DNA of 64,000 bases from positions 1 to 64,000 of the forward strand of contig NZ_NRHC01000037.1 in assembly GCF_003585885.1 (NCBI RefSeq), in the 5' to 3' direction. Position numbers and translations under genes: made by a program. Below, one piece after another: positions 27,107-35,348 of this stretch. The notes under the pieces are model-generated. The model did no database searches and was not told where the DNA came from. It saw nothing but the letters and a program-made list of their open reading frames with translations. Source of the stretch: Psittacicella hinzii. GTDB lineage: Bacteria; Pseudomonadota; Gammaproteobacteria; Enterobacterales; Psittacicellaceae. How positions within the stretch are numbered: the stretch's first letter is position 1; every line of letters starts with the position of its first letter.

Positions 27107-27142
27107 TGAGGGATCAGCTTTGCCACTGATCCCTTTTTAATT
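27107..27142 (+). terminator. Terminator after budC
   Basis: AGGGATCAG / CTGATCCCT stem (27109-27133) followed by TTTTTAATTTTTT. It may also serve the convergent lolB. Confidence 0.85.
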
Positions 27143-27154
27143 TTTTATTCAATT

Positions 27155-27790
27155 CTACTTTTGAGTTAAGTCTAAATTATAAGGCTCAAGGATACGGATA
27201 CGTAAACTATTGTCACCTCGTTTAATACTTATTGCAGTCGGAACTATTACTTGCCCATCAAATTTATAGTTTCCATAGGTGATAAATGTATCATTATTGT
27301 AAACTTGGCTACTTAACACATTTCCCACCACCTGAACATCACTACTACCCTCTAACGGCATTCCCAAGATAATCTGCTTTAATAAATCTAAAGGTACAGC
27401 AAAACCAAATAAGGCAATCGTAAATTCACGCTCATTATTAGCATAGTAAGTTTTACCATCACTAGAATAAATGTATCGACGATCCTTTTTTTCCACTTTT
27501 GCTACTTTAGTTGAATAAGGAATATTTAAACTAACTTGATAATTACCATTTGCTAGATAATCAAGAGTAAAAGTAGTAGATGACCTATCTTCAGCTGTAA
27601 TAATCCCAACTTGTCCCGATAAATCAAGACTAGCAATCTGTTGCAATTTTGTTTGATTTTGCGTAAAACTTATATCTTCAGTTCCAGCTGTAACACTAAT
27701 TGGTTGCTTAGCGCTCTCTGGCATAGTCGTACAAGAAGCTAAAAAGGTTGCTGCTCCCAGTACTAAAAGAAATCTGGTAAATTTTTTCAT
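27155..27790 (-). CDS. lolB: Outer-membrane lipoprotein LolB
   Basis: Receives lipoproteins from the LolA chaperone and inserts them into the outer membrane. The 211-residue precursor has a lipoprotein signal with lipobox LASC and acyl-Cys20. The mature part shows a LolB-like beta-rich pattern (LDLSGQVGI, STTFTLDYLANGNYQVSLNIP) and the VPLDLLKQIILGMP helix that corresponds to the LolB PLDxLxxWxxGxP segment. Downstream partners (ispE, prs) usual in E. coli are absent. A small dyad TCAGA / TCTGA sits in its leader (27814-27827). Confidence 0.85.
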   Translation of the reverse strand: MKKFTRFLLVLGAATFLASCTTMPESAKQPISVTAGTEDISFTQNQTKLQQIASLDLSGQVGIITAEDRSSTTFTLDYLANGNYQVSLNIPYSTKVAKVEKKDRRYIYSSDGKTYYANNEREFTIALFGFAVPLDLLKQIILGMPLEGSSDVQVVGNVLSSQVYNNDTFITYGNYKFDGQVIVPTAISIKRGDNSLRIRILEPYNLDLTQK

Positions 27791-27949
27791 TTTCTTTTCT
27801 CTGCATAGTTTCGTCAGATTAGTCTGATCTATTATATCCTAACTTTAATTTTCGCAAGCGGTAACCGTTATGATTCTAATTAACATTGCTAGAATTATAT
27901 TAACCGCCTTTATGACACCTCATAATCTTGAGCTGTCATCCAAATGCGT

Positions 27950-28010
27950 TTCTCCTCAGTTCTCCTCAGTTCTCCTCAGTTCTCCTCAGTTCTCCTCAGT
28001 TCTCCTCAGC
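27950..28010 (+). repeat. 10-bp tandem repeat, six copies
   Basis: TCTCCTCAGT is repeated six times in register (27951, 27961, 27971, 27981, 27991, 28001), the last ending in C. The copies are perfect otherwise. They directly adjoin a second array of a related 11-bp unit. Confidence 0.97.
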
Positions 28011-28090
28011 TACTCCTTTGTTACTCCTTTGTTACTCCTTTGTTACTCCTTTGTTACTCCTTTGTTACTCCTTTGTTACTCCTTTGTTAC
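28011..28090 (+). repeat. 11-bp tandem repeat, seven copies
   Basis: TTACTCCTTTG recurs with 11-bp period from 28021 to 28086 (six full copies), preceded by a 10-nt partial copy at 28011. The CTCCT core is shared with the adjoining 10-bp array, so the two probably derive from one ancestor. On the minus strand every unit carries AGGAG. Confidence 0.97.
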
Positions 28091-28196
28091 TCTCACGGAG
28101 AATATCTAAGAGCCTATATATCTAGAGTTTATTTACTTTAAATTAACTATTTTCTAACTAATTAAATATAAACTTAAGGTAGCTTTTGCAAATATT

Positions 28197-28205
28197 TGCT
28201 ATAAT
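28197..28205 (+). promoter_or_regulatory. Extended -10 promoter of yadGH
   Basis: TGCTATAAT, about 45 nt before the yadG ATG, without a good -35 box. It lies 107 bp downstream of the tandem arrays. Confidence 0.5.
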
Positions 28206-28255
28206 ATTTTAGGTTTTACATATATACGAACGTCAAAACACAAAAGGATATTTTT

Positions 28256-29185
28256 ATGACTCAATATGCGTTAGAAATTGAAAATCTAACTAAAGTTTAT
28301 GATGGAGGTTTCCAAGCCCTAAAAAACATTAACTTAAAAATCAAAGAAGGTGACTTCTTTGCTCTTTTAGGTCACAATGGTGCTGGTAAATCTACAACAA
28401 TTAACATTATTAGCTCTATTATCAGTAAGACTTCAGGAAAGGTAAAAGTATTTGGTCACGACCAAGATACAGATATAGTTGCTTGTAAAAACAACCTTGG
28501 AGTTGTTGCTCAAGAAATTATTTACGATACTAACTCTAACCTTTTAGAGGGATTAATTGTTCAAGGTGGATACTATGGTATTCCTTTCCATGAAGCAAAG
28601 ATTAGAGGCTTATATTGGTTAGATAAAATGAACCTACTTGATAAAGCACAGAATACAACTCGTGAATTATCAGGTGGTATGGCACGTCGTTATATGATTG
28701 CCAAAGCTCTAATGCACAACCCAAAACTACTAATTCTTGACGAACCTACTGCAGGGGTAGACGTTTCTTTAAGACGTGAAATGTGGGATTTCTTACAAGA
28801 AATTAACAATCTTGGCATTACAGTTATCCTTACTACTCACTACTTAGAAGAAGCTGAATACCTATGTAAAAATATTGCTATCATTCAAAATGGTGAAATT
28901 AAAGTTAACACCAGCATGAAGCAATTAATTACTTCAGAAAATGATGATCAATATACTCTAGACATTAGTGGTTACACTGATCAAAAACTAGAGTATCCAG
29001 GTGTTATTTTTACTTTAAAAGATAATAATACGACTCTAGAAATCATCATCAATAAAGAAATTAGTATCTCTAAATGTTTTAACTATTTAGATTCTGTAGG
29101 GATTACCATTCAATCTCTAAGAAACTCACAAAACCGTTTAGAAAGAATCTTTATGCGTTTTGAAGACGCTACTCATAAAGAATAG
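28256..29185 (+). CDS. yadG: ABC transporter ATP-binding protein, YadG-like
   Basis: ATPase of a two-component ABC-2 exporter. The 309-residue protein has Walker A GHNGAGKST near residue 38, a Q-loop VVAQE, the signature LSGGM near 139, Walker B LLILDEPTAG and the switch His in TTHYLEEAEYL. These, and the C-terminal 80-residue tail, fit the YadG/CcmA (DrrA-type) family. The transported substrate of YadGH is not established. yadH follows after 183 bp containing a long hairpin. Stop TAG. Confidence 0.9.
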   Translation: MTQYALEIENLTKVYDGGFQALKNINLKIKEGDFFALLGHNGAGKSTTINIISSIISKTSGKVKVFGHDQDTDIVACKNNLGVVAQEIIYDTNSNLLEGLIVQGGYYGIPFHEAKIRGLYWLDKMNLLDKAQNTTRELSGGMARRYMIAKALMHNPKLLILDEPTAGVDVSLRREMWDFLQEINNLGITVILTTHYLEEAEYLCKNIAIIQNGEIKVNTSMKQLITSENDDQYTLDISGYTDQKLEYPGVIFTLKDNNTTLEIIINKEISISKCFNYLDSVGITIQSLRNSQNRLERIFMRFEDATHKE

Positions 29186-29224
29186 GTTATTTTTAGTTGA
29201 CTAAACTTTAATTTTTTAAATAGC

Positions 29225-29267
29225 AAATTCTTTGAAAACCAATTACCAATTGTTTTTCAAAGAATTT
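29225..29267. repeat. Long inverted repeat between yadG and yadH
   Basis: Arms AAATTCTTTGAAAA and TTTTCAAAGAATTT enclose CAATT-ACC-AATTG, giving a nearly continuous 19-bp stem with one mismatch and a 3-nt loop. No T tract follows. It may reduce yadH expression relative to yadG or protect mRNA ends. Confidence 0.7.
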
Positions 29268-29368
29268 CATTTTATTAGCGCTCAACTAAGCTTTGTCGTA
29301 CCTTAGTTAACTAGTTAGCAGGTTTAATTACAAAAGAATCTCATACCTTTATAAAAATATATCCCTAT

Positions 29369-30238
29369 ATGAAACTGTTTTCATTCTTTGGTTCTAAAGA
29401 GGTTCAAGAGTATCACAAGTTAAAACAAAATAGTTACGTTGAAATGATGCAGACTCGTAGTCATAGTCAAATCACTGCTAACTCTATCTTGGCTATTTTA
29501 ATCTCTGAAATTAGTCGCAACTTAAGTGAGTGGATTGAAAATCTTATCAATCCTATAATTAACTCTTTACTATACATTGTTGTCTTTGGTTTACTCCTTG
29601 GAAGCTTTATAGATAATATCGGAGGCGTTAGCTACTCGACCTACATTCTTTCTGGTTTTATTATTATGAATGTAATTAACACTAGTTATGATGAAGGCTC
29701 TTACTTTATAATGCTCCACAAGTACTCTAAAACTCTACAGGATTTACAATTAGCTCCTGTGAGTGTACATAATATTATCTTTGCAACTTTCCTCGCTAGT
29801 TTACTTCGAGTTACCTTTATCAGTACAACAATCTTTATTTGTTGCTCTTTATTAATTGGTTTTAACCCAATTGATAACTTCTTTATGACTTTAGCTATTT
29901 TCTTATTAGCTACCTTCATTTTTACTTTACTAGGGTTGATTAATGGGGTGTTATCGCAATCATGGGAACAGCTAACCTTTGCTTTAACCTTTATTATTAC
30001 TCCCCTAATGTATATTTCTGGGATTTTCTACGAAATTAGCTCAGCTCCTATGGGGTTACAGCTAATTAGTTATGTTAACCCTATTAGTTATATAGTAGAT
30101 GGCTTTAGATATGGCATGATAGATGTGCGTACTTTAGAATTACCTTTCTATATCCACTTTAGCTTTCTCGCGATAACTGCAGTTCTTTTATACTTCTTAA
30201 CTTGTAAAGTATTTAAACGCAAGTTAAACATTCAGTAA
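29369..30238 (+). CDS. yadH: ABC-2 type transporter permease, YadH-like
   Basis: Inner-membrane permease partner of YadG. The 289-residue protein has six predicted transmembrane helices and the ABC-2 signature LMYISGIFYEISSAPMGLQ with NPISYIVDGFRYG. It carries about 35 more N-terminal residues than E. coli YadH (256), mostly polar and preceding the amphipathic helix; a later Met at about residue 26 is an alternative start. The stop lies 8 bp before mltG. Confidence 0.9.
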   Translation: MKLFSFFGSKEVQEYHKLKQNSYVEMMQTRSHSQITANSILAILISEISRNLSEWIENLINPIINSLLYIVVFGLLLGSFIDNIGGVSYSTYILSGFIIMNVINTSYDEGSYFIMLHKYSKTLQDLQLAPVSVHNIIFATFLASLLRVTFISTTIFICCSLLIGFNPIDNFFMTLAIFLLATFIFTLLGLINGVLSQSWEQLTFALTFIITPLMYISGIFYEISSAPMGLQLISYVNPISYIVDGFRYGMIDVRTLELPFYIHFSFLAITAVLLYFLTCKVFKRKLNIQ

Positions 30239-30246
30239 ATTTTCCT

Positions 30247-31281
30247 ATGAAAAAGATAATTACTTTACTTTTAGCCTTGGTTATTTTAATCGGAGCTTTA
30301 GCTTTTGCAACATACAACTATGCTCTTAACCTCGGCAAAGTTAGATTAATTAACAATAACCAACCTTTCCAGGTGGTAAAAGGAGATAACTTAACCAAAG
30401 TTATTCAACGATTAATCGGTAACGAAAATAGTTTACGCGTTAAACTCTATATCTACCTCCACCCAGAATTTAATAATTTAAAACCATCTTATTTTGACTT
30501 AAAAAGTACGCGCAATCTAGAAGAAGCTTTACAAGTTTTAAATAGTGAAAAAGGTATGATGGTAAGTGTGCGTCTAATTCCTGGACGTACATGGAAGCAA
30601 TGGAATCAAGCATTTACTTCTTTAGACGCTAATGTAAGTAATGACATCCAAGGTCTTAGTCAAGAACAAATTGCTTCTAAACTAAACCTAAAACCAATTT
30701 CTGGAGATAAAAGTTTTAAATCTTTAGAAGGTTACTTTGCTCCAGATACTTATTTAATTGATTATAAATCTCCATTATCTCAAGCTTTAATTGTCTCTAA
30801 TCAACATTTAATGGCTAATCTTGAGCAAGCGTGGAATGCACGCAATGCTTTAAGCATGGCAAAGTCTCCATATGAGCTATTAATTCTTGCTTCAATTATT
30901 GAAAAAGAAAAAGGCAATGATGAGGAAGCAAAATTAATCTCTTCTGTTTTTAACAATCGTTTAAAAGCAAATATGCCATTACAAGCTGACCCTACAGTAA
31001 TTTACGGTATGGGAGATAAATATAAAGGCAATATTACGCGCAACGACTTAAGAACCCCAACTCCGTATAATACTTATACAATTCCAGGGTTACCACCAAC
31101 ACCAATTGCTATGGTATCAAAAAATAGTTTAATGGCTGCTGCCCAACCTGCTGACACTAAGTATTTATACTTTATGGCTGTATTTGGTGAAAATCGTCAC
31201 GTCTTTGCGACTAACTACAATGATCATTTAAAGAATGTTGATACTTTTAACCGTGAGTATCGTCAAAAATACGGTAAATAA
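30247..31281 (+). CDS. mltG: Endolytic murein transglycosylase MltG
   Basis: Membrane-anchored lytic transglycosylase that cuts nascent glycan strands. The 344-residue protein has one N-terminal transmembrane helix (about 5-25), a LysM-like subdomain, and the YceG domain with the catalytic Glu219 in LASIIEKE, followed by VFNNRLKANMPLQADPTVIYG and TPTPYNTYTIPGLPPTPI. It heads the conserved mltG-tmk-holB-tatD order; pabC, its usual neighbour upstream, is replaced by yadH. Confidence 0.96.
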   Translation: MKKIITLLLALVILIGALAFATYNYALNLGKVRLINNNQPFQVVKGDNLTKVIQRLIGNENSLRVKLYIYLHPEFNNLKPSYFDLKSTRNLEEALQVLNSEKGMMVSVRLIPGRTWKQWNQAFTSLDANVSNDIQGLSQEQIASKLNLKPISGDKSFKSLEGYFAPDTYLIDYKSPLSQALIVSNQHLMANLEQAWNARNALSMAKSPYELLILASIIEKEKGNDEEAKLISSVFNNRLKANMPLQADPTVIYGMGDKYKGNITRNDLRTPTPYNTYTIPGLPPTPIAMVSKNSLMAAAQPADTKYLYFMAVFGENRHVFATNYNDHLKNVDTFNREYRQKYGK

Positions 31282-31399
31282 AATTACCTCTCTTTAAATT
31301 ATCTGATTTAAAATTATAAGTTTTAACTACTTTTCAAGTTGTTAGCCTGCTCAATTCATTTATGAGGCTAACTATTGTCACTCAATATTTTTACTATAG

Positions 31400-31458
31400 T
31401 TAATCACAAAATAAGCTACAAAAACCACCTGGGTAGCTATAAAGTATTTTGTGATTAA
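31400..31458. repeat. Inverted repeat upstream of tmk
   Basis: The 14-bp arms TTAATCACAAAATA (31400-31413) and TATTTTGTGATTAA (31445-31458) are perfectly complementary, with an inner AGCTA / TAGCT pair, forming a long hairpin 40 nt before the tmk ATG. The 216-bp spacer has no other recognised element, and no T tract follows the stem. Confidence 0.7.
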
Positions 31459-31497
31459 CAACATATTTTTACTAGCTACCTAAAGGTTTATGAATTC

Positions 31498-32241
31498 ATG
31501 AACTCTTCAAACCCACAACTAGAAGCTTTATTTCCTATCATCCAAGAGAAGCTTCAAGGTAAATATATAGTTCTAGAAGGCTTGGATGGTTCTGGAAAGA
31601 CTACATTAAAAGACTCCCTCGAAACGAAATTAACCAATACTTTTAGTGTACGTGAGCCTGGATCTACAGACTTTGGTGAAAGTATTCGTAATATTCTTCT
31701 CTCAAGCCCATTTAAACTTCAGAGTTTAACTGAGTTCTTCCTGTTCATGGCTTCTCGTAATGAACTTTTAAATCAAAAAGTTATTCCGGCTTTAAAAGAA
31801 AACAAAATTGTAATCTCCGATCGTAGTTATATTTCTTCCTACGCTTACCAGGCTTATCCTGCACAAATTTCGGTTGATTACTTTAACCAAACTGTAGAGC
31901 AAATTTACGCTACCACAAAAATTGATTTAATTATCTATGTAGATGTTCCATACAAAGTTGGCTTAGATCGCTCTTCAGCGGTAAGAGACAAAGATAATAT
32001 GGAAGCAAAAGGTGACAGCTTTTATGCACAAACTGAAGCAGGATATAAGCAATACCTAGATAACTTTAAATCTACAGCTACAAGAATCGAGAATTTAGCT
32101 TATCTTGATAGCAATACTAGAGGGTTCGTTGAACTTTATAAAAATGATAAAGGAACTTATCTAGCTGTATTAAATGCAGAGCAAAGCTTTACTACAGTGT
32201 ATCTTACTTTAGTGCAAACTCTTGCTTCACTTGAATTTTAG
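31498..32241 (+). CDS. tmk: Thymidylate kinase
   Basis: Phosphorylates dTMP to dTDP. The 247-residue protein has the P-loop LEGLDGSGKTT near residue 27, the substrate-binding REPGSTDFGE loop and SDRSYISSYAYQ (DRx motif), and the lid RSSAVRDKDNMEA. It is about 35 residues longer than E. coli Tmk: 20 extra at the N-terminus and an added stretch after residue 190. The extra arginine-poor lid resembles type II Tmk. holB starts 9 bp downstream. Stop TAG. Confidence 0.95.
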   Translation: MNSSNPQLEALFPIIQEKLQGKYIVLEGLDGSGKTTLKDSLETKLTNTFSVREPGSTDFGESIRNILLSSPFKLQSLTEFFLFMASRNELLNQKVIPALKENKIVISDRSYISSYAYQAYPAQISVDYFNQTVEQIYATTKIDLIIYVDVPYKVGLDRSSAVRDKDNMEAKGDSFYAQTEAGYKQYLDNFKSTATRIENLAYLDSNTRGFVELYKNDKGTYLAVLNAEQSFTTVYLTLVQTLASLEF

Positions 32242-32250
32242 GATTAAATT

Positions 32251-33366
32251 ATGCTTGCACAATACCCTTGGCTTCAAAAAACATATCAGTTTTTAGTAGA
32301 CTCTTATCATAATGCTAAGGCACATCACGCATACCTCTTTATTTATGAGGGGCAAATAGGTCAAGAACACCTATTTAATCTCTTTACCCGTTTTCTTCTA
32401 TGCAAAGAAAACCATAATAGAGAGCAAATCTATCCTTGTGGACAATGCCGTGCTTGTCAAGCATATAATCTAAATTCAAATTCTGATCTATATGATCTTC
32501 AACAAGGAGATGCGAGTAAAAACATCAGCATAGATAGTGTGCGTACAATGATTGAACGTATTGAACTCGAGCCTGTCACTTCAGCGCAAAATGTTGTAAC
32601 TATTTATGACGCCTCTAAGCTCAACGTTTACTCTGCTAATGCTATGCTAAAAACTCTTGAGGAACCACCAAGTCATACTCATTTTATTATTGGTTTACCT
32701 TCAGGATACTCAGTACTTCCTACTATTCGCTCCCGTTGCATGGTGTTAAATCTTGATAAGCCAACCGATGAGCAAATTGAAGAATTTCTTACCGTACAAG
32801 AAATTCATCAACCAAATCGAGCTTATCTCAAAGCATTAGCCCCAAAACAACCTGCGCTAATGCTGAAAATGCAACAAAAGGAATTTCCACAAAAGTTTAT
32901 TGAGTTAAACTTTAAGTTGCACGAACTATTTAACACCCTTGAAGTTGCAAATTTTATTGAAACTTTTGCAGCTAATGATATAGAAGTTTTTACCTGGCAA
33001 GTTGAAGCGTTAAGCCAAATCTTTACTTATATAGGTAAACGTTTCTTGGTGTTGGGACACCCAACTCAAGATTCGCTTGAATTAGTGCTTAGCTATGAGA
33101 CTGATTCTTCTCTCTACCAAACAGTAGACTATTTAAGTAAAAATCTTGGAGATCTCGATAATGTTGATAAATTGTATGATCTCGTTGAACGCCTCCAAGT
33201 TATTAAAACTCAACTTGTGCACTTTTCTCCTCAATTAGCAGGAGAAAATTCTCTTAAAGGTATAGCTTACAAAATTGCTTCTTTAATTGCTCTCTTTACT
33301 TATAGCTTAATGAATTCAAGTAATCCTGAAGAGTTTTACTTAAAACAATTACAGAAGCAGGATTAA
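32251..33366 (+). CDS. holB: DNA polymerase III subunit delta'
   Basis: Clamp-loader subunit that works with delta and tau/gamma to load the beta clamp. The 371-residue protein shows the zinc-binding cluster YPCGQCRACQ near residue 65 with an upstream Cys, NAMLKTLEEPPSHTHFIIG (SRC-region neighbour), and TIRSRCM with the conserved SRC. There is no Walker A, as expected for delta'. It is slightly longer than the E. coli protein (334). tatD follows after 14 bp. Confidence 0.95.
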   Translation: MLAQYPWLQKTYQFLVDSYHNAKAHHAYLFIYEGQIGQEHLFNLFTRFLLCKENHNREQIYPCGQCRACQAYNLNSNSDLYDLQQGDASKNISIDSVRTMIERIELEPVTSAQNVVTIYDASKLNVYSANAMLKTLEEPPSHTHFIIGLPSGYSVLPTIRSRCMVLNLDKPTDEQIEEFLTVQEIHQPNRAYLKALAPKQPALMLKMQQKEFPQKFIELNFKLHELFNTLEVANFIETFAANDIEVFTWQVEALSQIFTYIGKRFLVLGHPTQDSLELVLSYETDSSLYQTVDYLSKNLGDLDNVDKLYDLVERLQVIKTQLVHFSPQLAGENSLKGIAYKIASLIALFTYSLMNSSNPEEFYLKQLQKQD

Positions 33367-33380
33367 CATCAGAGGAAAAA

Positions 33381-34160
33381 ATGCGCATTATTGACACCCA
33401 CTGCCATTTAAATTACTTAAACTACGAAACTGAACACAAAGATCTTGCCGATGTTATTACTAAAGCTAAAAACAGAGGCGTAGAAGAAATTATTCACATT
33501 TCATGCATGCAAAAAGAATACGAGGAGATTAAAGATCAATATCTACAATTTCCTGAAATCTATTTTGCTCTAGGTATCCACCCTAGCCATGCGCATGAAG
33601 AAAAGCTTGATGTCGCTAAAATGCGTCAGCATTTTTTAGAAAACAAGCGCTTAGTTGCGGTTGGTGAAATTGGTTTAGATACTTACTGGACAAAAGAACA
33701 TCTTGAAGTGCAAAAAGAAACCTTTGCTCAACAACTAGAACTTGCGGCAGAGTTAGATTTACCTGTAATTATTCACACTAGAGGCGATATCTCTCCAGTT
33801 ACCTTAGATATGATCGAATCTTCTAAGGTTCGTAAAGGCGTGATCCACTGCTTTACGGAAAACCTTGAAATTGCGCAAAGATCTTTAGCTCTTGGCTTCC
33901 ACATTGGAGTTGGCGGTATAGCTACTTTCAAAAATGCGACGGAATTACGTGAAGTATTACAACAAGTTCCAGTAGAGAGAATTCTAACTGAAACTGATGC
34001 ACCTTATCTCGCTCCAGTGCCAAATAGAGGTAAAGAAAACCAACCTGCATACACTGCTGATGTAGTAAATTACATTGCAGCTATGTATGGCATGACTCCA
34101 GAACAGTTTGCTGCGCAAACTTTAGCTAATGCTCATCAATTATTTGCAATTAAAGATTAA
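33381..34160 (+). CDS. ycfH: TatD-family metal-dependent hydrolase (YcfH-like)
   Basis: TIM-barrel DNase/deacylase family protein. The 259-residue sequence has all metal-ligand motifs: DTHCHL (HxH) at residue 5, GEIGLD, VIHTR, HCFTE, and TETDAPYLAP. Position after holB identifies it as the YcfH branch rather than TatD itself. A GAGGAAAAA Shine-Dalgarno precedes the ATG. Exact substrate is not established for this branch. prfB starts 5 bp downstream. Confidence 0.93.
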   Translation: MRIIDTHCHLNYLNYETEHKDLADVITKAKNRGVEEIIHISCMQKEYEEIKDQYLQFPEIYFALGIHPSHAHEEKLDVAKMRQHFLENKRLVAVGEIGLDTYWTKEHLEVQKETFAQQLELAAELDLPVIIHTRGDISPVTLDMIESSKVRKGVIHCFTENLEIAQRSLALGFHIGVGGIATFKNATELREVLQQVPVERILTETDAPYLAPVPNRGKENQPAYTADVVNYIAAMYGMTPEQFAAQTLANAHQLFAIKD

Positions 34161-34165
34161 CTTAT

Positions 34166-35251
34166 ATGCTAGAAAATATTAATGTAATTGGCTTAGCTGA
34201 TGATCTTTTAAATCGTGTTGCCAGCCTCAAAGTTTACTTTGCTTTTGATACTAAAACAGAGCGCCTCGAAGAAGTAAATCTCTTATTGGCAGATCCAAAG
34301 GTTTGGGATAATCCAAGTAATGCCTTAGAGTTAGGTAAAGAAAAATCTAGCCTAGAAAGCATTGTTGACGTTCTAGCTAGTTGCCAAGAACAAATCGAAG
34401 AAAATCGTGAATTCTTTGTAGAGCTTGGTGAAGATCAAGAGCTTGTTTACCAAAATCTACTTCAAATCCAAGAGAGTATTGAAGAGTTAGAATTTAAAGT
34501 AATGTTTAACAATCCGCACGACAAGGCAAATTGTTACATTGACTTCAATGCTGGTTCTGGTGGTACGGAAGCGCAAGACTGGGCAGACATGCTTATCCGT
34601 ATGTACAGTAAATGGGCAGAAAGCCATAACTTTAAAGTAAGTGAGATTGATCGCCTCGATGGTGATGTTGCCGGAACTAAACAATGTACTTTATACATTG
34701 AAGGTGAATATGCTTATGGTTACTTACGTACAGAAACAGGTGTGCACCGTTTAGTACGTAAAAGCCCATTTGACGCAAATAATAAACGTCATACTTCATT
34801 TGCTTCAGTTTACGTTCACCCTGAAATTGATGACAGTTTTGAAGTGGATATCAATCCTGCAGATTTAAAAATGGATGTATATCGTTCATCTGGTGCAGGT
34901 GGTCAACACGTTAACAAAACCGAATCTGCGGTACGTATTACTCATATTCCTACGGGAATTGTTGTGCAGTCACAACAATCTCGTTCTCAACACCAAAACC
35001 GTGAAATCTGTATGAAGCAGTTAAAATCTCGCCTCTATGAGTTAGAGATGGAAAAACGTCGTGCAGAGCAACAAAGCACTGAAGATAGTAAATCTGAAAA
35101 TGCGTGGGGTTCACAAATTCGTTCTTATGTACTTGATGACTCACGTATTAAAGATATGCGTACTGGAGTAGAATCATCTAACCCTACTGCGGTATTAAAT
35201 GGTGATTTAGATAAATTTATTGAAGCTCAATTAAAAATGGGTATTCAATAA
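34166..35251 (+). CDS. prfB: Peptide chain release factor 2, single frame
   Basis: Releases nascent chains at UGA and UAA codons. The 361-residue protein has the stop-recognition tripeptide SPF (200-202) and the catalytic GGQ (245-247) in SSGAGGQHVNKTESAV. In most bacteria prfB needs a +1 shift at an in-frame UGA near codon 26 behind an AGGGGG element. Here the equivalent region (AGC CTC AAA GTT TAC TTT GCT) reads straight through, with no UGA and no Shine-Dalgarno-like element, so the autoregulatory shift is missing. lysS follows after 97 bp. Confidence 0.97.
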   Translation: MLENINVIGLADDLLNRVASLKVYFAFDTKTERLEEVNLLLADPKVWDNPSNALELGKEKSSLESIVDVLASCQEQIEENREFFVELGEDQELVYQNLLQIQESIEELEFKVMFNNPHDKANCYIDFNAGSGGTEAQDWADMLIRMYSKWAESHNFKVSEIDRLDGDVAGTKQCTLYIEGEYAYGYLRTETGVHRLVRKSPFDANNKRHTSFASVYVHPEIDDSFEVDINPADLKMDVYRSSGAGGQHVNKTESAVRITHIPTGIVVQSQQSRSQHQNREICMKQLKSRLYELEMEKRRAEQQSTEDSKSENAWGSQIRSYVLDDSRIKDMRTGVESSNPTAVLNGDLDKFIEAQLKMGIQ

Positions 35252-35348
35252 AATCCCTACTTGTAAAAGTGCTATTTATGGTAAAATATATTACTGTTTA
35301 GAACTTTAAACTATTAATTTTTATAACTTTTAATTTTCATATAAATCT

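Larger units (their letters stand above)
27791..28255. other. Divergent lolB / yadG spacer containing two tandem arrays
   Basis: This 465-bp spacer holds a TATAAT for lolB on the minus strand (27831-27836), the tandem arrays at 27950-28086, and an extended -10 TGCTATAAT for yadG (28197-28205). Reading frames run through the arrays in all three plus-strand frames, but they are a by-product of the repeats and have no start signals or coding character. Confidence 0.6.

Noticed and set aside
27850-27866. GCAAGCGGT as a Pasteurellaceae DNA-uptake sequence
   Set aside because: Only this one intergenic near-match was seen and AAGTGCGGT was not found; uptake sequences would occur many times in 64 kb.
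27870-28141. Open frames running through the 10/11-bp repeat array
   Set aside because: They are open in all three plus frames only because the repeat units lack stops; they have no ribosome-binding site, a repetitive Ser/Leu/Cys composition and no conserved end.
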